DNA of 64,000 nt from Flaccisagitta enflata (GCA_965153355.1 OZ231126.1:11346001-11410000); one strand, 5' to 3'; counted from the stretch's first letter, positions 24,357 to 36,600 are shown. The notes: generated by a model from the letters alone, not told the origin. Program-made: numbers and translations.

Positions 24357-24485
24357 TAAAATCGGGGACGACGCCAAGGAAGAGCGCGTAAACAAAGCAA
24401 ATGAACGGGAAAAACAAAAGGATAACAAACCCAGGATGATCCAGTTGAGTTGAAAAAGGCTGAAAATCAGACAGGAAGGCAAACG

Positions 24486-24592
<107 letters not shown>

Positions 24593-25044
24593 GGGGGGTG
24601 TAACTGTCTGTTTGTCTCTCTGTCTGCTTTCTTTTTTGTTTGGGCGTGTCTATGCAAGCAGTTGAGTGTGTCTGCGCATTTGATAGACAGATGAACACAT
24701 TGTCAGACAGACTGGAAGTGATACATCAATCACCATTCAGATAATCACCGCAAAATTACATTCAACCTTTTTTTTCTTGTATTTTGAAATCGAGATTGTG
24801 TGTGTTTTTATCGTTGATAGATTCAGTCGATCGGCCGTTTTTCTACAATTCTGAAAATCAATTATTGATCAAGTACATAAATGTGTTTCACTGCACTCAG
24901 CAATGATTTCAATAGTACAAGGCTATGTAGGCCGACATGTTACAGCGTAGATTGTCTAACGGGACATTGTCTAGCGGGACTTACCAACCACATAGCTACG
25001 TAGGTGGCACAAACTGACAAAAAAGAAATACCATTAAAAGCCTT

Positions 25045-25306
25045 CTTTAGATGCGTCTGTCCGTACGTTCGTCGTTCCGTCCGTTACGCCTGTGAGAATA
25101 CCGCGTTTCATGGCCTATTTTGGCCATGATCAGATCTTTCGCTGAATCACATGATTGACAAAATTGTTATGAGAGCCTCCTTTGCTACTCTGTCGTTTCA
25201 TCTGTCTGTTCGCGCATCTGTCTCTCCATATACGTCACATATCAAGCCCCAAATTCAACACACGCGGCGACACGGTTCGGACGCATTGTTACCCGATTGG
25301 GCTTGT
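25045..25306 (+). mobile_element. Family H short element
   Basis: The head TTTAGATGCGTCTGTCCG is followed by CGTTCGTCGTTCCGTCCG, then GCCTGTGAGAATACCGCG and TTTCATGGCC. The tail is TTCGGACGCATTGTTACCC and GGGCTTGTT. The body matches the copy at 29228-29480. Head GATGCGTC and subterminal GGACGCAT keep the same arm logic as families A-D. Confidence 0.65.
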
Positions 25307-25789
25307 TTTTTGTTGAACGCATCTTTCTTCCTCGCGGGGATAAGCTCAACACGAAAAGACAATGTGATCGATTTATTTCGCACAATCCTATTTTAGATAG
25401 TGGGCATTTGATAAAGAATTGAAGCCTATTGGGTTTTGTACTACTGCTTCAACCCAAGTGTTTGCTAAACCCTTTTCATCACTGCTCTTGCCAATTTGCA
25501 CGCAACTGGGGTAGCAGTTTATCCGGTCCATACGGCCAATACCAGGCGCAGACCAATGGGTGAAAATGAACGCTTTTATACTTTTAAATCAATCATTTTG
25601 GACGGACGGACGGACTGTCCAACGGATGTACACAGCTTTTGAACTCATTGCCAATTCCAAGAGTGAGTCAAATAGGAAAGTGGAACCAAGTCGTAAAAAA
25701 AACAATTTACGATCAGAACTCAGAACTCAGAAGACGTCTCACCAAAACTCGTTTCAAATTTGTTCCATTTATGACGTTCAAGTTTCCGG

Positions 25790-25890
25790 CCCCAGCCTTA
25801 GGACCTTGGACTTAGAGCTTAGGACTTAGGACTAAGCACTTAGGACCAAGGACCAAGGACTTAGGAATAAGGATTTACAACTTACGACTT
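25790..25890. repeat. ACTTAGG-type minisatellite
   Basis: Irregular 7-8 base words (GGACTTA, GGACCAA). The same repeat reappears at 26700-26740 and 28853-28975, beyond the elements at 25901-26696 and 28291-28852. Confidence 0.75.
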
Positions 25891-25900
25891 ATAATGAAGT

Positions 25901-26696
25901 CAGGGGCGGGGAGAGAAATGGCGGGCCCCCCTACTAGCCCCTTTGGCCGGGCCCCCCCTCATCCCCATTCCTCCCCCGCCTGTATATCTAGATTCCTCTA
26001 TCCATCCATCGCGCAGTTGGTCGCTCTGTCTCACTGTTACTTTTTTTTGGTCTTTGATTCAATGACCTCAATTAAGGCCCCTGCCCACCCGTACCTAACT
26101 GGGGTAGCCATGTATCCAGCCTTTTTTCAATGAAAATTACTCCAGTGCTCAAACTCCTATCTCCAGAGAAGTTTGAGCACTGGAGGAAGCAAAGCATAAA
26201 ATACAAAATTCTTAGCCAGCTAATTAGATTTTTTTTAAAAAATTATTATCTACCTCTACAAGGGCTCTTTTCTCACTTAAGTAGGGGAAAATCTAAGGGT
26301 AACTATATCTTTAAAATATGAATGGGCATTATTTTTTTCTTACTGGGGCCCCTCTCTTTACTTTTTTTTTTTGCACTTTTTTAGTCGCGTGCTACGCGAC
26401 TCTACACCCCGCTTTGTCGGTCCGTCCGTCCGTCACACTTTACTTTTTCGGCGTTTATAGGGTTTTTGGCTGTACCGCTCCTGCCCAAATGCTCCACTGA
26501 CCTCAAATATGGCTCCTGCCCACCCGCACGCGATTGGGGTAGCCGTGTATCCGGCCTTGTTTTTCTTTTTTTTTCTCCTTTTCTTTTTTTTTTCCTTTCT
26601 CTTTTTTTTCTTTTTCTCTCAAGGGCCCTCCCGGGCCCCAGGGGGGCCCGGGCCCCCCATTTTGTATGGGGGTGACCCCCCCTCTCCCCGCCCCTG
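25901..26696. mobile_element. hAT-like TIR element containing two family A copies
   Basis: The ends are CAGGGGCGGGGAGAG (25901) and CTCTCCCCGCCCCTG (26682-26696), a perfect 15-base inverted repeat next to GGGCCC-rich blocks. CAGGGGCGG-like ends are common in hAT elements. Both sides lie in the same ACTTAGG minisatellite, consistent with insertion into it, but I could not define a clean 8-base target duplication. Inside are a truncated (26038-26129) and an intact (26377-26561) family A element and no transposase. Confidence 0.6.
26377..26561 (+). mobile_element. Family A short element, intact
   Basis: The cleanest copy. TTTTTTAGTCGCGTG and its hairpin partner CTACGCGACT, then CCCCGCTTTGTCGG, (GTCC)3, CGCTCCTGCCCAAATG, a second CTCCTGCCCACCCG, the subterminal GCACGCGATTGGGG and tail GTGTATCCGGCCTTG. 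Confidence 0.85.
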
Positions 26697-26779
26697 TTAA
26701 ATGAAGGACTTAGGACTTGGGACTTGGGACCAGGGTGTCACAAAGTGCCCGAGCACGCGAGCGGCGCTCGTAGGAAGCT

Positions 26780-27625
26780 AGCTAGGCTGGTAGGAAGGGA
26801 AGGGGGAAGAAGGAGAGAAAGAAAAAAAAGAGAAAGAAGGAAAGAAGAAAAGGAAGGAAAAGGAAGGAAAATAAAGGAAAAGGAAGGAAGAAGGGAAGAA
26901 GAAGGAAAGAGGAAGGAAGGAAGGAAGGAAGAAGAAAGGCAGAAAAAGTGTTTTCCTCCTGTTTATAAAGGAAGGAAGGAAGGAAGGAAGGAAGGAAAAA
27001 AGGAGGGAAAGAAGAAAGAAAGGAATGGAAGAAGCAAAGAAGTGAGGGAGGGAGATAGAAAAGAAGGAAAAAAGGAAATAAGGAAGGGAAGAAGAAAAGA
27101 AGGAAGGGAGGAAGGAAGGAAGGAAGAAGAAAGGCAGAAAAAGTTTTTCCCTCTTATTTTTAAAGGAAGGAAGGAAGGAAGGAAGGAAGGAAGGAAGGAA
27201 GGAAGGAAGGAAGGAAGGAAGGAAGGAAGGAAGGAAGGAAGGAAGGAAGGAAGGAAGGAAGGAAGGAAGGAAGGAAGGAAGGAAGGAAGGAAGGGAAAGA
27301 GTGGAAGAAAAAGTTTTCCTCTTACTGTTTTTAAAGGAAGGAAGGAAGGAAAGGAGGAAAGACAGTAGGAAGGAAGGAATGAAGGAAGGAAGGAAGGAAG
27401 AAGAAAAACAGAAAAAAAAATTTTCCTTCTGTTTTTAAAAGAAGGAAGGAAGGAAGGAAGGAAGGAAGGGAAGAAGGAAGGAAGGAGAGAATGAAGGAAG
27501 GTAGGCAGGGAGGAAGTAGGAAGAAAGGCAGAACAAGTTTTTCTCCTCCTGTTTTTAAAGAAAGGAGGGAACATATGAAGGAAGGAAGGAAAGAAAGGAG
27601 GAAAAAAGGGAGCAAGAAGGAAGAA
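26780..27625. repeat. (GGAA)n tract with five interspersed spacer copies
   Basis: Long purine-rich (GGAA)n and (GAAG)n runs are separated by five copies of a short spacer near 26940, 27135, 27305, 27410 and 27528, each reading AGAAAAAGTTTT-like, a CCTCCTG- or CTCTTA-like piece, then TTTTTAAAGGAAGG. The whole is a higher-order repeat with period 105-195 bases. The Lys/Arg/Glu-rich frame over it is an artefact. Confidence 0.85.
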
Positions 27626-27639
27626 AGCCAAAATGGTTT

Positions 27640-27730
27640 TTAGTTGCGGACACGCAACTCTATAAGAGGCTTTGTCCGTCCGTCCGTCTGTCAGTCTGAT
27701 GGTTCGTCATTCTGTAGGTCTGTTGGTCTA
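27640..27730 (+). mobile_element. Family D short element, head only
   Basis: The head TTTAGTTGCGGACACGCAAC, then TCTATAAGAGGCTTTGTCCG and a GTCC/GTCT microsatellite. The same head opens the intact family D copy at 61096. No tail follows. Confidence 0.6.
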
Positions 27731-28290
27731 TCGGTCAGTCCATAATGATAAAGTTGAAAAGTGGAAAAACAAGCGTTTTGGATACTTTTCGTGTATGTTT
27801 GTGTGTGAGGGGTGAGGATTGGGGGTTGGAGGCCCCTGCCCCCCCCCCCATCCACAAAAATATTGTGACCCTGCATCGCTTGTTTTTTCCATTCTATGTA
27901 AAGTCTTCTTTAATACACATTTGTATAGATGAAATTCTAGTTTATACGAATATAAAGCCTTAAAAATCCCAGCCTCAAGGCTCAGAACCCCCGCCTTAGG
28001 GCCCAAATCTCAACCTCTGGGTACTGGAATAATAAGTGTTGAAGTGTCTCTACCCTAAGGGCCAAAAAATTCTCTATGATTCCTATCAGCTCAAGCATGG
28101 GTATCTTTTGGGACTCTGTCCCTCTCACCATCTCATTCCCTCATGCACAAATACTTTGTGACTTGGTATATCATGTAACATAAGACATTCAACTTGCGGT
28201 AATCATACGCGTATCCAGTAGGAAGGGACAGGTGGAGGATTTTTGCTCGTAGGAAGCAAAAAATTTTGTGACACCCTGCTTGGGACTTAA

Positions 28291-28852
28291 TACACCGTCC
28301 TCGGATCAGACTCTAAAATGCTAAACCTTTATAGCTCCTAAACCACTGAGAAAAAAGTCATGATATTTTCAGTGAATATTACTAACATGTGACAGTTTTT
28401 GTATGTCAAAGCTCAGATCCTAGTGTAGAAAAGGTGATGGGATAACATAATTTTGAAAGAACATCCATTTTTTAAGCAAAATTGTTTTTTTTTACCAGTT
28501 TTTTTTTGGAAGATGCTGTTTTTTTTTACAGAAAATGCAGCAGATTGATAAAACATTAGTTAACATCTGTCATCAAAAATAAATCCTTGAGTTTTGTTTG
28601 AAATGCAAAGCAATTTCAAGCAAATAAAGACAACTCCTTTCTAAGGAAATAGAGAAAAATTGATCTTAATTAAAAAATGGGTTTTCTTTCAATATTTGTT
28701 TTCCCTCACCTTTTCTATACTATGTTCTGAGCGTTGATGTGCAAAAACCGTCACATGTAACCAATATTCACTAAAAATTTCATGACTTTTCTCCTAGTGG
28801 TTTAGGAGCTATAAAGGTTTTGCATTTTACAGTCCGATCCGAAGACGGTGTA
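28291..28852. mobile_element. Foldback MITE with TA target site, CACCGTC ends (family G)
   Basis: The left end TA-CACCGTC and the right end GACGGTG-TA are the ends of arms of at least 80 bases (shared words AGCTCCTAAACCAC and TTCATGA, with about 90% identity by eye), and inner parts also match (GAGCTTTGACA-like, AGAAAAGGTGA). The TA duplication points to a Tc1/mariner-like origin. The flanks are the ACTTAGG minisatellite. No transposase. Confidence 0.75.
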
Positions 28853-29227
28853 CTAAGGACTTAGGACTTATGACTTTGTTCATTCAGTCTTTTCAGAATT
28901 TGGTTATTCAGCCTTGGCTTTGGACTTAGAACAAAGGACTAAGGACTTAGAACTTAGAACTTTGGTCATTCAGTCTTTTCGGTTATTCCGTTATTCAGCC
29001 TTGAGTTTGGTCCAACTCATGATTTACGGTGATTGAGATGCACAATAACTTATAAGGAAGAGGAAATGGAGAAACTCAGAGGCCATGAATAGCCGATGAC
29101 CTACGCTTTTACACTCCTTCGTGCGTGTACACGCTGCTGGCAGTAGCAGTAAATTACTAGTAATAGCCTACTGCAAGTAGCCTACCGCTACTGCGACTTT
29201 GGTAGCAGTGTATCCGGCCTTGTCCCT

Positions 29228-29480
29228 TTTTGGATGCGTCTGTCAGGAATGAATCTCTTTAAGAGGGTCTGTCCGTTGGTCCGTCCGTCCGTCCTTCCGT
29301 TGGTCCGTTTTGTTTGTCAGTCCGTCGGTCCGTCGGTCTGTTGGTCAGTCAGTCCGTTGCTCCATCGGTCCATCCATCCGTCACGCCTGCGCGAAAACCA
29401 CGTTTCTTGGCTGATTTTGGCCGCGGTGAGATCCTTTACTGAACCAAAGGATCAACTGAGGTATTTTGAGAGCTTGATCG
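29228..29480 (+). mobile_element. Family H-like element, head and body
   Basis: Begins just after a family A tail (TGTATCCGGCCTTG, 29209-29222). It has GGATGCGTCTGTCAGG, TTTAAGAGGGTCTGTCCG, a long GTCC/GTTG microsatellite, then CACGCCTGCGCGAAAACCAC and TGGCTGATTTTGGCC, as in the 25045 copy. The tail is not found. Confidence 0.55.
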
Positions 29481-29884
29481 TCTGGACCAATTCAAACTTA
29501 TGTATTTGGGCTCATTGCCTCGAGGTTCAAATGTCTGCCTCAAGGCTAATTGCTAAAGTCACAGTGACAAGACTCAAACAACAACCTCGAAAATCAAATC
29601 TCAGACTCAAGGACAAAAGAGTCAAAAGAGACCTCGCGATGTAAAACCCTACTCCCCTTCTTAGATTAACGCGATTTCTTGGACAACTTTGTAACTTTCT
29701 ATCGTCTCTTGCCCTTTTTACCAATAAAGGCGGCTAATCGCCGGCCGGAAAAAAGTCGTAAGTGGGAGTCTCTTTTTTTCAGTGCATGTTTATCTGTGTG
29801 TGCATGTCATGATGTCTGGTCGATTGCTTGTCAGTTTTTGTTATTCAATCTCTGTCTCTCTTTGCCTTTCCATCTTCCTTTGTC

Positions 29885-30139
<255 letters not shown>

Positions 30140-30856
30140 CAGAGTAAAATGCTAAAGCTAGCGTCATAAAAGTTGGAGTAAATTTGCGTAACATCTTGAC
30201 TATTCTCTGTTGGTACATTAGTGGAAAAATTTGGGATCAATGAAAAATATCGATCTTCGCGAAAATGCAAAAAATTAAAAAAGATTAAAAAATTCATAGC
30301 GCCAAAAATAATGATCGTAGAGACTTCTAGTTGGCGCCATTGGAAAGAAAAAAATTAGCTCTTTCTCAGCTGTGAATATGAAAAAATGTATCATCCCAGG
30401 CAGGAAATGGCTCAACTTCCTAAAGTTCCCCAAATCAAAAATAGAAAACCCGATTTCTCCCCTACGTTTCAAAAAGTCGAATTACGTAATTCGACTTTTT
30501 TCCAACAACTTGCCATTTTGGCGCTGTGTCTTACTCCTCCTGAGGCAACTCGGTTACAACTTGTGATATTAGAAAGTTCGTCTCCCGCGTGTGTTTGTTG
30601 TTTTTCCTCCTTTTGTTTGTTCTGCCTTGATCCTTGTTTGGTCTTTGTTTACTTTTCCTTTACTTCCTTTTAATATCAACTTGTTTTCATGCCGGTTTTC
30701 AATCTCTTTTTTTCTTACTCGCTTTTTGTCTTTTTTTTCTTTTTTTTTTGGTCCATCCTTTCCAGCCCCTTTTTGACATTTCGATCTCAAAATGCTCCGC
30801 CCAATTTTATGACCATTTCAGACTCAAAAAGTGAGAAAAGGAAGCTTTTTCTTTTC

Positions 30857-30979
30857 TTTTTAGGTGCGACGAAGCACCTCTATGACTGGCTCTGTCCGTC
30901 GGTCGGTCGGTTGGTCTGTCTGTAACGCATTCGTTCGACGATCAACACGTCGCACCTTATTGGCCTACTTAGCCTTGTT
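30857..30979 (+). mobile_element. Family C short element, 123 bp
   Basis: The head TTTAGGTGCGACGAAGCACC forms a hairpin. GTCCGTCGGTCGGTCGG follows, then the subterminal ACGTCGCACCTTATTGGCC and tail CTACTTAGCCTTG. Head arm AGGTGCGAC and subterminal GTCGCACCT are exact reverse complements. It is the shortest complete copy in the window. Confidence 0.8.
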
Positions 30980-31059
30980 CTTGTTCTTTTGGCTCGACGA
31001 TTCATTTCATATTCGTCAGATCTCGTTGATTTCACAGACTTACATCGATCACACGCATT

Positions 31060-32140
31060 AATATCCATTGCTCCTTTGAATTTTACATCTCATAAGTAAA
31101 TCAAATCCTTTCCCTTGAATTCCGACCAAGTGTTGCATCGACAGTTTTCGACACTCATTCTTCCACCAAGGACAACACCAACATCATCACCACTACAGAT
31201 TAAACCCACTACTTGACTTCTGCCACGACAATCATTCTTATTTCCTTTCCTATCACCACCACCATTATTCCCACTTTCACAAGTTCACAACCACAGAAGA
31301 AAGTTGAGTATACCCCCCCTCCCGGTCAGACGACGAACGTAGCCTTAGATGTGTAAAAGACTTTTTTAGGGTACCATCATTTTTTACCGAGCAAACTAAA
31401 GATTCTCTGTTGCATTATTCTCAATTTTATGGATAAAAAAATAAACTACCGGAAAATTCTTTGGCCAGTTTCTAGTCTTTGATTACAAATGGTTCTCGAA
31501 GATTGTGAAACATAGTGCTATAGAAAAAGTAGAGAAGTGTTGATCAACCATTTTGTGCATCAATTTTGTTGAACAACAAAATGCTCTGTTGATGCAAGTT
31601 ATGATGACTGCTGATGAGCATTTTTTTCTTTCCTAATTGACATTTTCATCCTTTCTTTTATCCAACTTCTATGGCCGGAAGAATTGATCTAACAATGGAT
31701 TCTACTTAAAAAGACATGAATCTATGGGAATCAAGAAAAATTCTTCCGCCAATTTAGGTACCCTGCGTACCCCCCCCCCTGCCTCCCGGTGGGGGAGGGA
31801 GAAACAAAATCAAAGGGTTTGGAGATGGGGAAAAAATCAAGAGCTAGAAAAAAAAAGTAAAAAGAATTTTTTTTAAGATTTAACACTTTTGGTAGTTCCA
31901 AAAGGTAATATTTGATTACTTCAACACAATTTAACACTATTTAAACCTAGAAAACTGTTTTATTGCTTTTTTGGGAAAGAAAATCATATACTTTGTAATG
32001 CCACGCGATGCAACGCGGGGTAGAAAATCAAAGGCGGGGGGGGGGGAATAAAATCAAATGCCACTCAATTATATACACCCCCTGAAAAAAATACAATAGA
32101 AAAAAAAAACACCATCATCGATACCAAACCAGCCTCCCCG
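31060..32140. other. Unique intronic spacer
   Basis: AT-rich, with G- or C-runs near 31310, 31770 and 32035. No supported gene, repeat array or transposon end. Confidence 0.4.
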
Positions 32141-32145
32141 TTTCA

Positions 32146-32147
<2 letters not shown>

Positions 32148-32211
<64 letters not shown>

Positions 32212-32213
32212 AG
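32148..32213 (+). promoter_or_regulatory. 3' splice site whose pyrimidine tract is a (CT)n microsatellite
   Basis: About 60 bases of CT run directly into CTTTCAG and the exon at 32214. The microsatellite therefore supplies the polypyrimidine tract of the acceptor. Length changes in it could affect splicing efficiency (inference). Confidence 0.7.
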
Positions 32214-32438
32214 GCAACATTATCGTGAGTGATCGTCGTGGTCGGTCCGTCTACTTGTACTCTTCCGACGGTAGTTTAATGCACACGATCGCGGGAGGTC
32301 TCCACTGTCCGGATTTGAAGGAACCCAGGATGGTTTGCGCGGGAAAGAAAGACGACATCCTCGTCATAGACAGAGTCATCAGCGCCATCAAGATCTTCGA
32401 CAAGAATGGCAAATACAAAAGAACAATTGGATCCAGAG
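32214..32438 (+). CDS. NHL-repeat protein gene, exon with two blades
   Basis: The 225-base exon is bounded by TTTCAG and GTGAGG, phase 1 to phase 1. It encodes two NHL units. The first reads NIIVSDRRGRSVYLYSSDG then SLMHTI. The second reads DDILVIDRVISAIKIFDKNG then KYKRTIG. Each shows the family pattern: a hydrophobic strand ending in D, a short loop, a strand of alternating hydrophobic residues and a DG/NG turn. NHL blades build beta-propellers that bind RNA or protein in TRIM-NHL proteins, but no RING, B-box or coiled coil is visible in the window, so the subfamily is open. The reading frame continues smoothly from the exon at 14503 and into 61414. Confidence 0.9.
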
Positions 32439-32456
32439 GTGAGGACAAGAGGTGGA

Positions 32457-32634
<178 letters not shown>

Positions 32635-32828
32635 GTACATTTTCTTGTTTGGTTGTACTACTATGTTCTGTCAAAGAAACGGTTGAGGAGTGTCATCAAA
32701 AATCTCTTATAAGACATACCGTTACAACTAACGAACAGGCGCATTGCGCAAACATGACCTCGTTTGGTTCGTAAGGTTTTAGGTGAATGGTTCTGAATCA
32801 ATTCCGTTAGACAAATTGACTGATGGCG

Positions 32829-33077
32829 TGTTTCTAGTGACGACCAAAAACGCGTTTGTTCCTCTGAAACGCGTTAGAAGCGTGAATATATATTCTGGAT
32901 TTTCAACTGTCCCACGAGGGAGTGAGTAAAGTGAGTGAGCGAGCTCGTGAACAGAGCGAGTGAGCAAAGTGAGCATAGCAAAGCGGAACGCTGCGGAGTG
33001 GAGAAAGCGGATTGAGCGGTACGAGCGAACAAATGTAGCAAGCGTCCGAGTGGCCCGATTGTCTCTGACTAGAAACG
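32829..33077. mobile_element. MITE with TTTCTAGT ends and (GAGC)-rich interior, copy 1
   Basis: The ends GTTTCTAGTGACGACC and GACTAGAAAC are inverted. The interior is made of GAGTGAGCGAG and GCGAGTGAGCAAAGTG words. A homologous copy in the opposite orientation lies at 62066-62326 (shared AACGCGTTTGTTCC, CAACTGTCCCA, AGCAAAGCGGA). No coding capacity. Confidence 0.7.
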
Positions 33078-33304
33078 CTCCATCAAAGTACTCACCGCTC
33101 TCTCCATGATCCCATCCCAGACCCCCGTGAGAAAAATAAGGCCATATGATGTGCCATATGAATGAACTAATGAGATTAATCCCCACCGCAAGGATTATAA
33201 AAGAATATAATGCGATTCATTACTAATTAGAGAAAGGGGGAAAAAAGAATATAAAAAGCTTTTGAGCAAAAGGCAAGTTCTAGATTAATGAAATTGCTCC
33301 AAGG

Positions 33305-33470
33305 TTAGGAGGTAGAAGACAGACGACTAAGGATAGAAGATAAGAGATAGAAAATGGAAGATAGAGGATTAGCGGTGAAGACTGAAAAATGAAGATAGAT
33401 GCTAGAAGAGAACAGATTGAAGGTAGAAGATAGACGACCAGGTAAACCGATAGATATAAGAGAGATGATC
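33305..33470. repeat. GAAGATAGA-type degenerate repeat
   Basis: Irregular words of AGATAGAAGATAG type over about 165 bases. Confidence 0.6.
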
Positions 33471-33736
33471 GATGACTACCCTCGCCTGTGAGCTTTTCAT
33501 GAAAATGGGATGGAATGGTGTTTTTTTTTTTCAACTCAAAGCATGTTCCATCATTACTCGCGTGGTTATCTGTAAAAACAAGGACAATCCTACTAGTGGC
33601 GTGAGGTTTGGCAGGGGCAGTAATGGCGCTAAAACAAAAAACCACTCGTAATCACCCCCGCCCCAGCCCCCGCCAGAGTCTCCTTCTGGAGTGACTTTGA
33701 ACACGCCTATAGGCAATTAGGCATTGGGGAATACAA

Positions 33737-33914
33737 CAAGGCCAGATACACGGCAAGAAAGTCGCGGTCAGTTGGGCAAGGGCAATATTGCAAAAACCGC
33801 TCGCAATTCAATGAAATATTTCGGACGGACCGATGGACGGACCGCGACCAACAACATCAAAGTGACGGACTGACCGTCACACCAACCACCAGAATGGCGC
33901 GCACGCGACTAATA
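33737..33914 (-). mobile_element. Family A-like short element, divergent
   Basis: On the minus strand: TTAGTCGCGTGCGCGCC head, a GGTC/GTCC microsatellite, GCCCTTGCCCAACTG, CGCGACTTTCTTGCCG subterminal arm and tail GTATCTGGCCTTG. Confidence 0.65.
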
Positions 33915-33984
33915 CGGATCTGGCAAGGAAGCAAAGAGAGGGTTTTGAAATGGAGTTATATAAAAAACAGAGGGAATAGGGGAA

Positions 33985-34085
33985 CGAGGAATGAATGAAT
34001 GAATGAATGAATGAATGAATGAATGAATGAATGAATGAATGAATGAATGAATGAAGGAAAAAATGAGTGAAAAAATGAATGAATG
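33985..34085. repeat. (ATGA)n microsatellite
   Basis: About 70 bases of GAAT tetramer and a degenerate continuation. Confidence 0.95.
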
Positions 34086-34097
34086 AAGGAGAAAATA

Positions 34098-34611
34098 TTA
34101 GTCGCAAAAGCGTTAGGTGGTCGGCAGCACCCGTGCCCTGCTTAGGTAAGTCATGTTTGTAGTTGAGGGTAGGAGCAGGGCAGCGACCCCAAAGGGGTCG
34201 ATGACCTATGCTTCCACACAGGTGAATTTCCTCCTTCTTCCCCTCCAAACCCGCCCCTCAACCTTAAGGCTCATATCTCAGCCTCGAGGCCTCGAGGCCA
34301 TATCCCAGCCTTGAGGCCCAAATTCCAGTGTTGAGGCCCAAATCCCACAAGGCTGGGATTTGGGCCTTGCAAATAAGACTTTGGCCTTAAGATAGGATTT
34401 GGGCCTTGAGGTTGGGATTTGGACCTCAAGACTGGGATTTGGGCCTCAAGACTGGGATTTGGGCCTCAAGGCTAGGATATGGGCCTCGAAGCTGAGATAT
34501 GGACCTGGAGGATGGGGGGGGGGGGGGGGCGGGTACGGAGGTGAAGAAGGACAAAATTCCCCCATGTGAAATGCAAAGGTCATCTTCCTCTTCGGGGCCG
34601 CTGCCCAAAAA
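34098..34611 (-). mobile_element. Family E foldback element with inverted central minisatellite
   Basis: Left (its 3' side) is AGTCGCAAAAGCGTTAG, a hairpin-bearing terminus, then GGCAGCACCCGTGCCCTG and GGGCAGCGACCCCAAAGGGG. The right end is CGGGGCCGCTGCCC. The central 20-bp minisatellite (GAGGCCCAAATCCCAG type) runs forward to about 34345 and then flips to its complement (CTGGGATTTGGGCCTC) to 34510, so the element is a foldback from end to centre. Confidence 0.8.
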
Positions 34612-34704
34612 GGAATGAAAGAAATAAAGAGAGGTTAAATTAAAGAGGGAAAGCTAAACAAAATCTTTCTACGATGGAAAAGGAGATGGAAAAGGAAAAG
34701 GAGA

Positions 34705-34900
<196 letters not shown>

Positions 34901-35084
34901 AAAGAAAGTTGATAAATGGGTTGAGCTGACATTATTGTGTTAACTCGAAATGAAGGAAGGAGAAAGATTGGGGGTAAAGGGCAGTGCAGCGTTAGGGGAA
35001 TCACAGAGAAAAATGAAGCAGCAGCTCTTTTACCGGCATTCGCGTCTTTTCGCGGCCCCTCCGTGTCCTTGTTGGAGCCACCTC

Positions 35085-36170
35085 TTGTACCCACTGCAAC
35101 CTCCTCATGCCCTCATTGCAGCGTCCTCACGTGATTATGTCAAGCTCCTCATGTCCTCATTACAGCCTCCTGCATTACCATATGCGGGCTTCTCATGCCG
35201 TAAATGGACCCTCCTTGTGCCCTCATTGCGGCCCCCTATTGTGATCATGTCCTCATTTTGGGATCCTGTTGTCCTCATCACAGCCTCCTCATGTCCTTTT
35301 GCGGGCTTCTCATGCCATAAATGGAGCCTCCTTATACCCTCATTACGGCCTCTTCATGTGATCATGTCCTCATTTCGGGCTCCTCATGTCGTCATCACAG
35401 CCTCCTCATGTCCTTTTGCGGGCTTCACATACAGTAGATCTCGTCTAGACTTGAGATAACGGGGGCAAGCATTGTAGGAAAACAAATAAAGCCAGGGGAG
35501 TGATATTTCAAACATAGATCAATAATGAGATGCTTTATTGCCCATAATAGCTGGTTGCCATGGAAACACATTTCCATGTATACTCGCTAAAGTATCAATA
35601 TTTTGAGAAATTTTTTTAAGGAACATTGCTTAAAATAAAATTTGCTGCAACTTTCCCACAGTATGTTCTGTAAGAATGTCGCTCGTTTAGCGGTTGCTAG
35701 GGGTCGTCACACATGGATACCTCTGGCAGCGGCCCAAACGGGCGGCGTTCTTGGGGAACATCTGTGGGAGATTATGGTATTGAAATGTTCTATAAAATCT
35801 CTCAAATATTGATACTGCGATGCATGGATATGTTCCATGGCAATAATATCATGAAAGTGTCATCCTTTGATTAATCTATAACCCAAATATCGCTCCCTTG
35901 CCTTCACTCGTCTTTCCACAATGCTTGCCCCCGTAATCTCAAGTCTAGACGAGATCTACTGTACCGTCAATGGAATCCTTTATGCCCTCATCGCGGTCTC
36001 TTTCGCCTCATACCCGCATTGCAGCGTTCTCATATCCTTACTGCAGCCTCATTATGCCCTAATTGCAGCTTCCTTATGCCCCCATTGCAGCTTCATTATG
36101 CCCTTATTGCAGCCTCCTCATGCCCTTGTCTCTGCTTCCTCATGTCCTCATGCCTCCATTGCAGCCGCTT
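35085..36170. repeat. Minisatellite of CCTCATGTCCTCATTGCAG type, split by a MITE
   Basis: Words of about 20-22 bases (CTCCTCATGCCCTCATTGCA and variants), plus a longer GCGGGCTTCTCATGCC sub-block, occupy 35085-35429 and resume at 35964-36170. The interruption is the MITE at 35430-35963. Restoring the sub-block across the break leaves a single TA. Confidence 0.75.
35430..35963. mobile_element. Foldback MITE with TA target site, CAGTAGATCTCG ends, copy 1 (family F)
   Basis: The ends are TA-CAGTAGATCTCGTCTAGA and its reverse complement TCTAGACGAGATCTACTG-TA. The near-perfect inverted part is about 43 bases (through CGGGGGCAAGCATTG), with looser pairing deeper (TGGTTGCCATGGAAAC, TATCAATATTTTGAGA). 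Insertion into the 22-bp minisatellite with TA duplication points to a Tc1/mariner-like origin. A second copy is at 54088-54644. Confidence 0.85.
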
Positions 36171-36507
36171 TGACGATCCACTGGCTGCTTTTGTTGGCCT
36201 ACTAGATCTTGTTCCTCAGTTACAATCGATATCTTCAGCTCGTTGAAATCATTCTTGAGTTACAGTTTGAGGTCAGCCAAAGATATAACGTCATAAATCT
36301 TGTTTTAGGACATAAAGTCTGCTTATGGCGAGCCCAATTCTTTATTATATCCGCGGTTATGTTTGGCGAGTCTCACTTCCTTCTAAGCTTTTCTAGATTA
36401 TCCCAATATTTCTTCCTGCCCAAGTTCTTTTTTTCTCCAACCGACTCTTCCCATCAGATCTGTCTGTCTGTTTCTACCGCATTCATCAATGGCTATTTTT
36501 GTATACT

Positions 36508-36525
36508 TTCTTCCTTTCTTTCTTC

Positions 36526-36580
<55 letters not shown>

Positions 36581-36600
36581 TCCTTGTTTCTTTCTCTCTC
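36508..36600. repeat. (TTTC)n microsatellite
   Basis: About 90 bases of TTTC tetramer. Confidence 0.95.

Noticed and set aside
26724-27368. Basic repeat frame (KEGRKEGRKEG) as a protein
   Set aside because: Reads (GGAA)n; the complementary strand is equally open.
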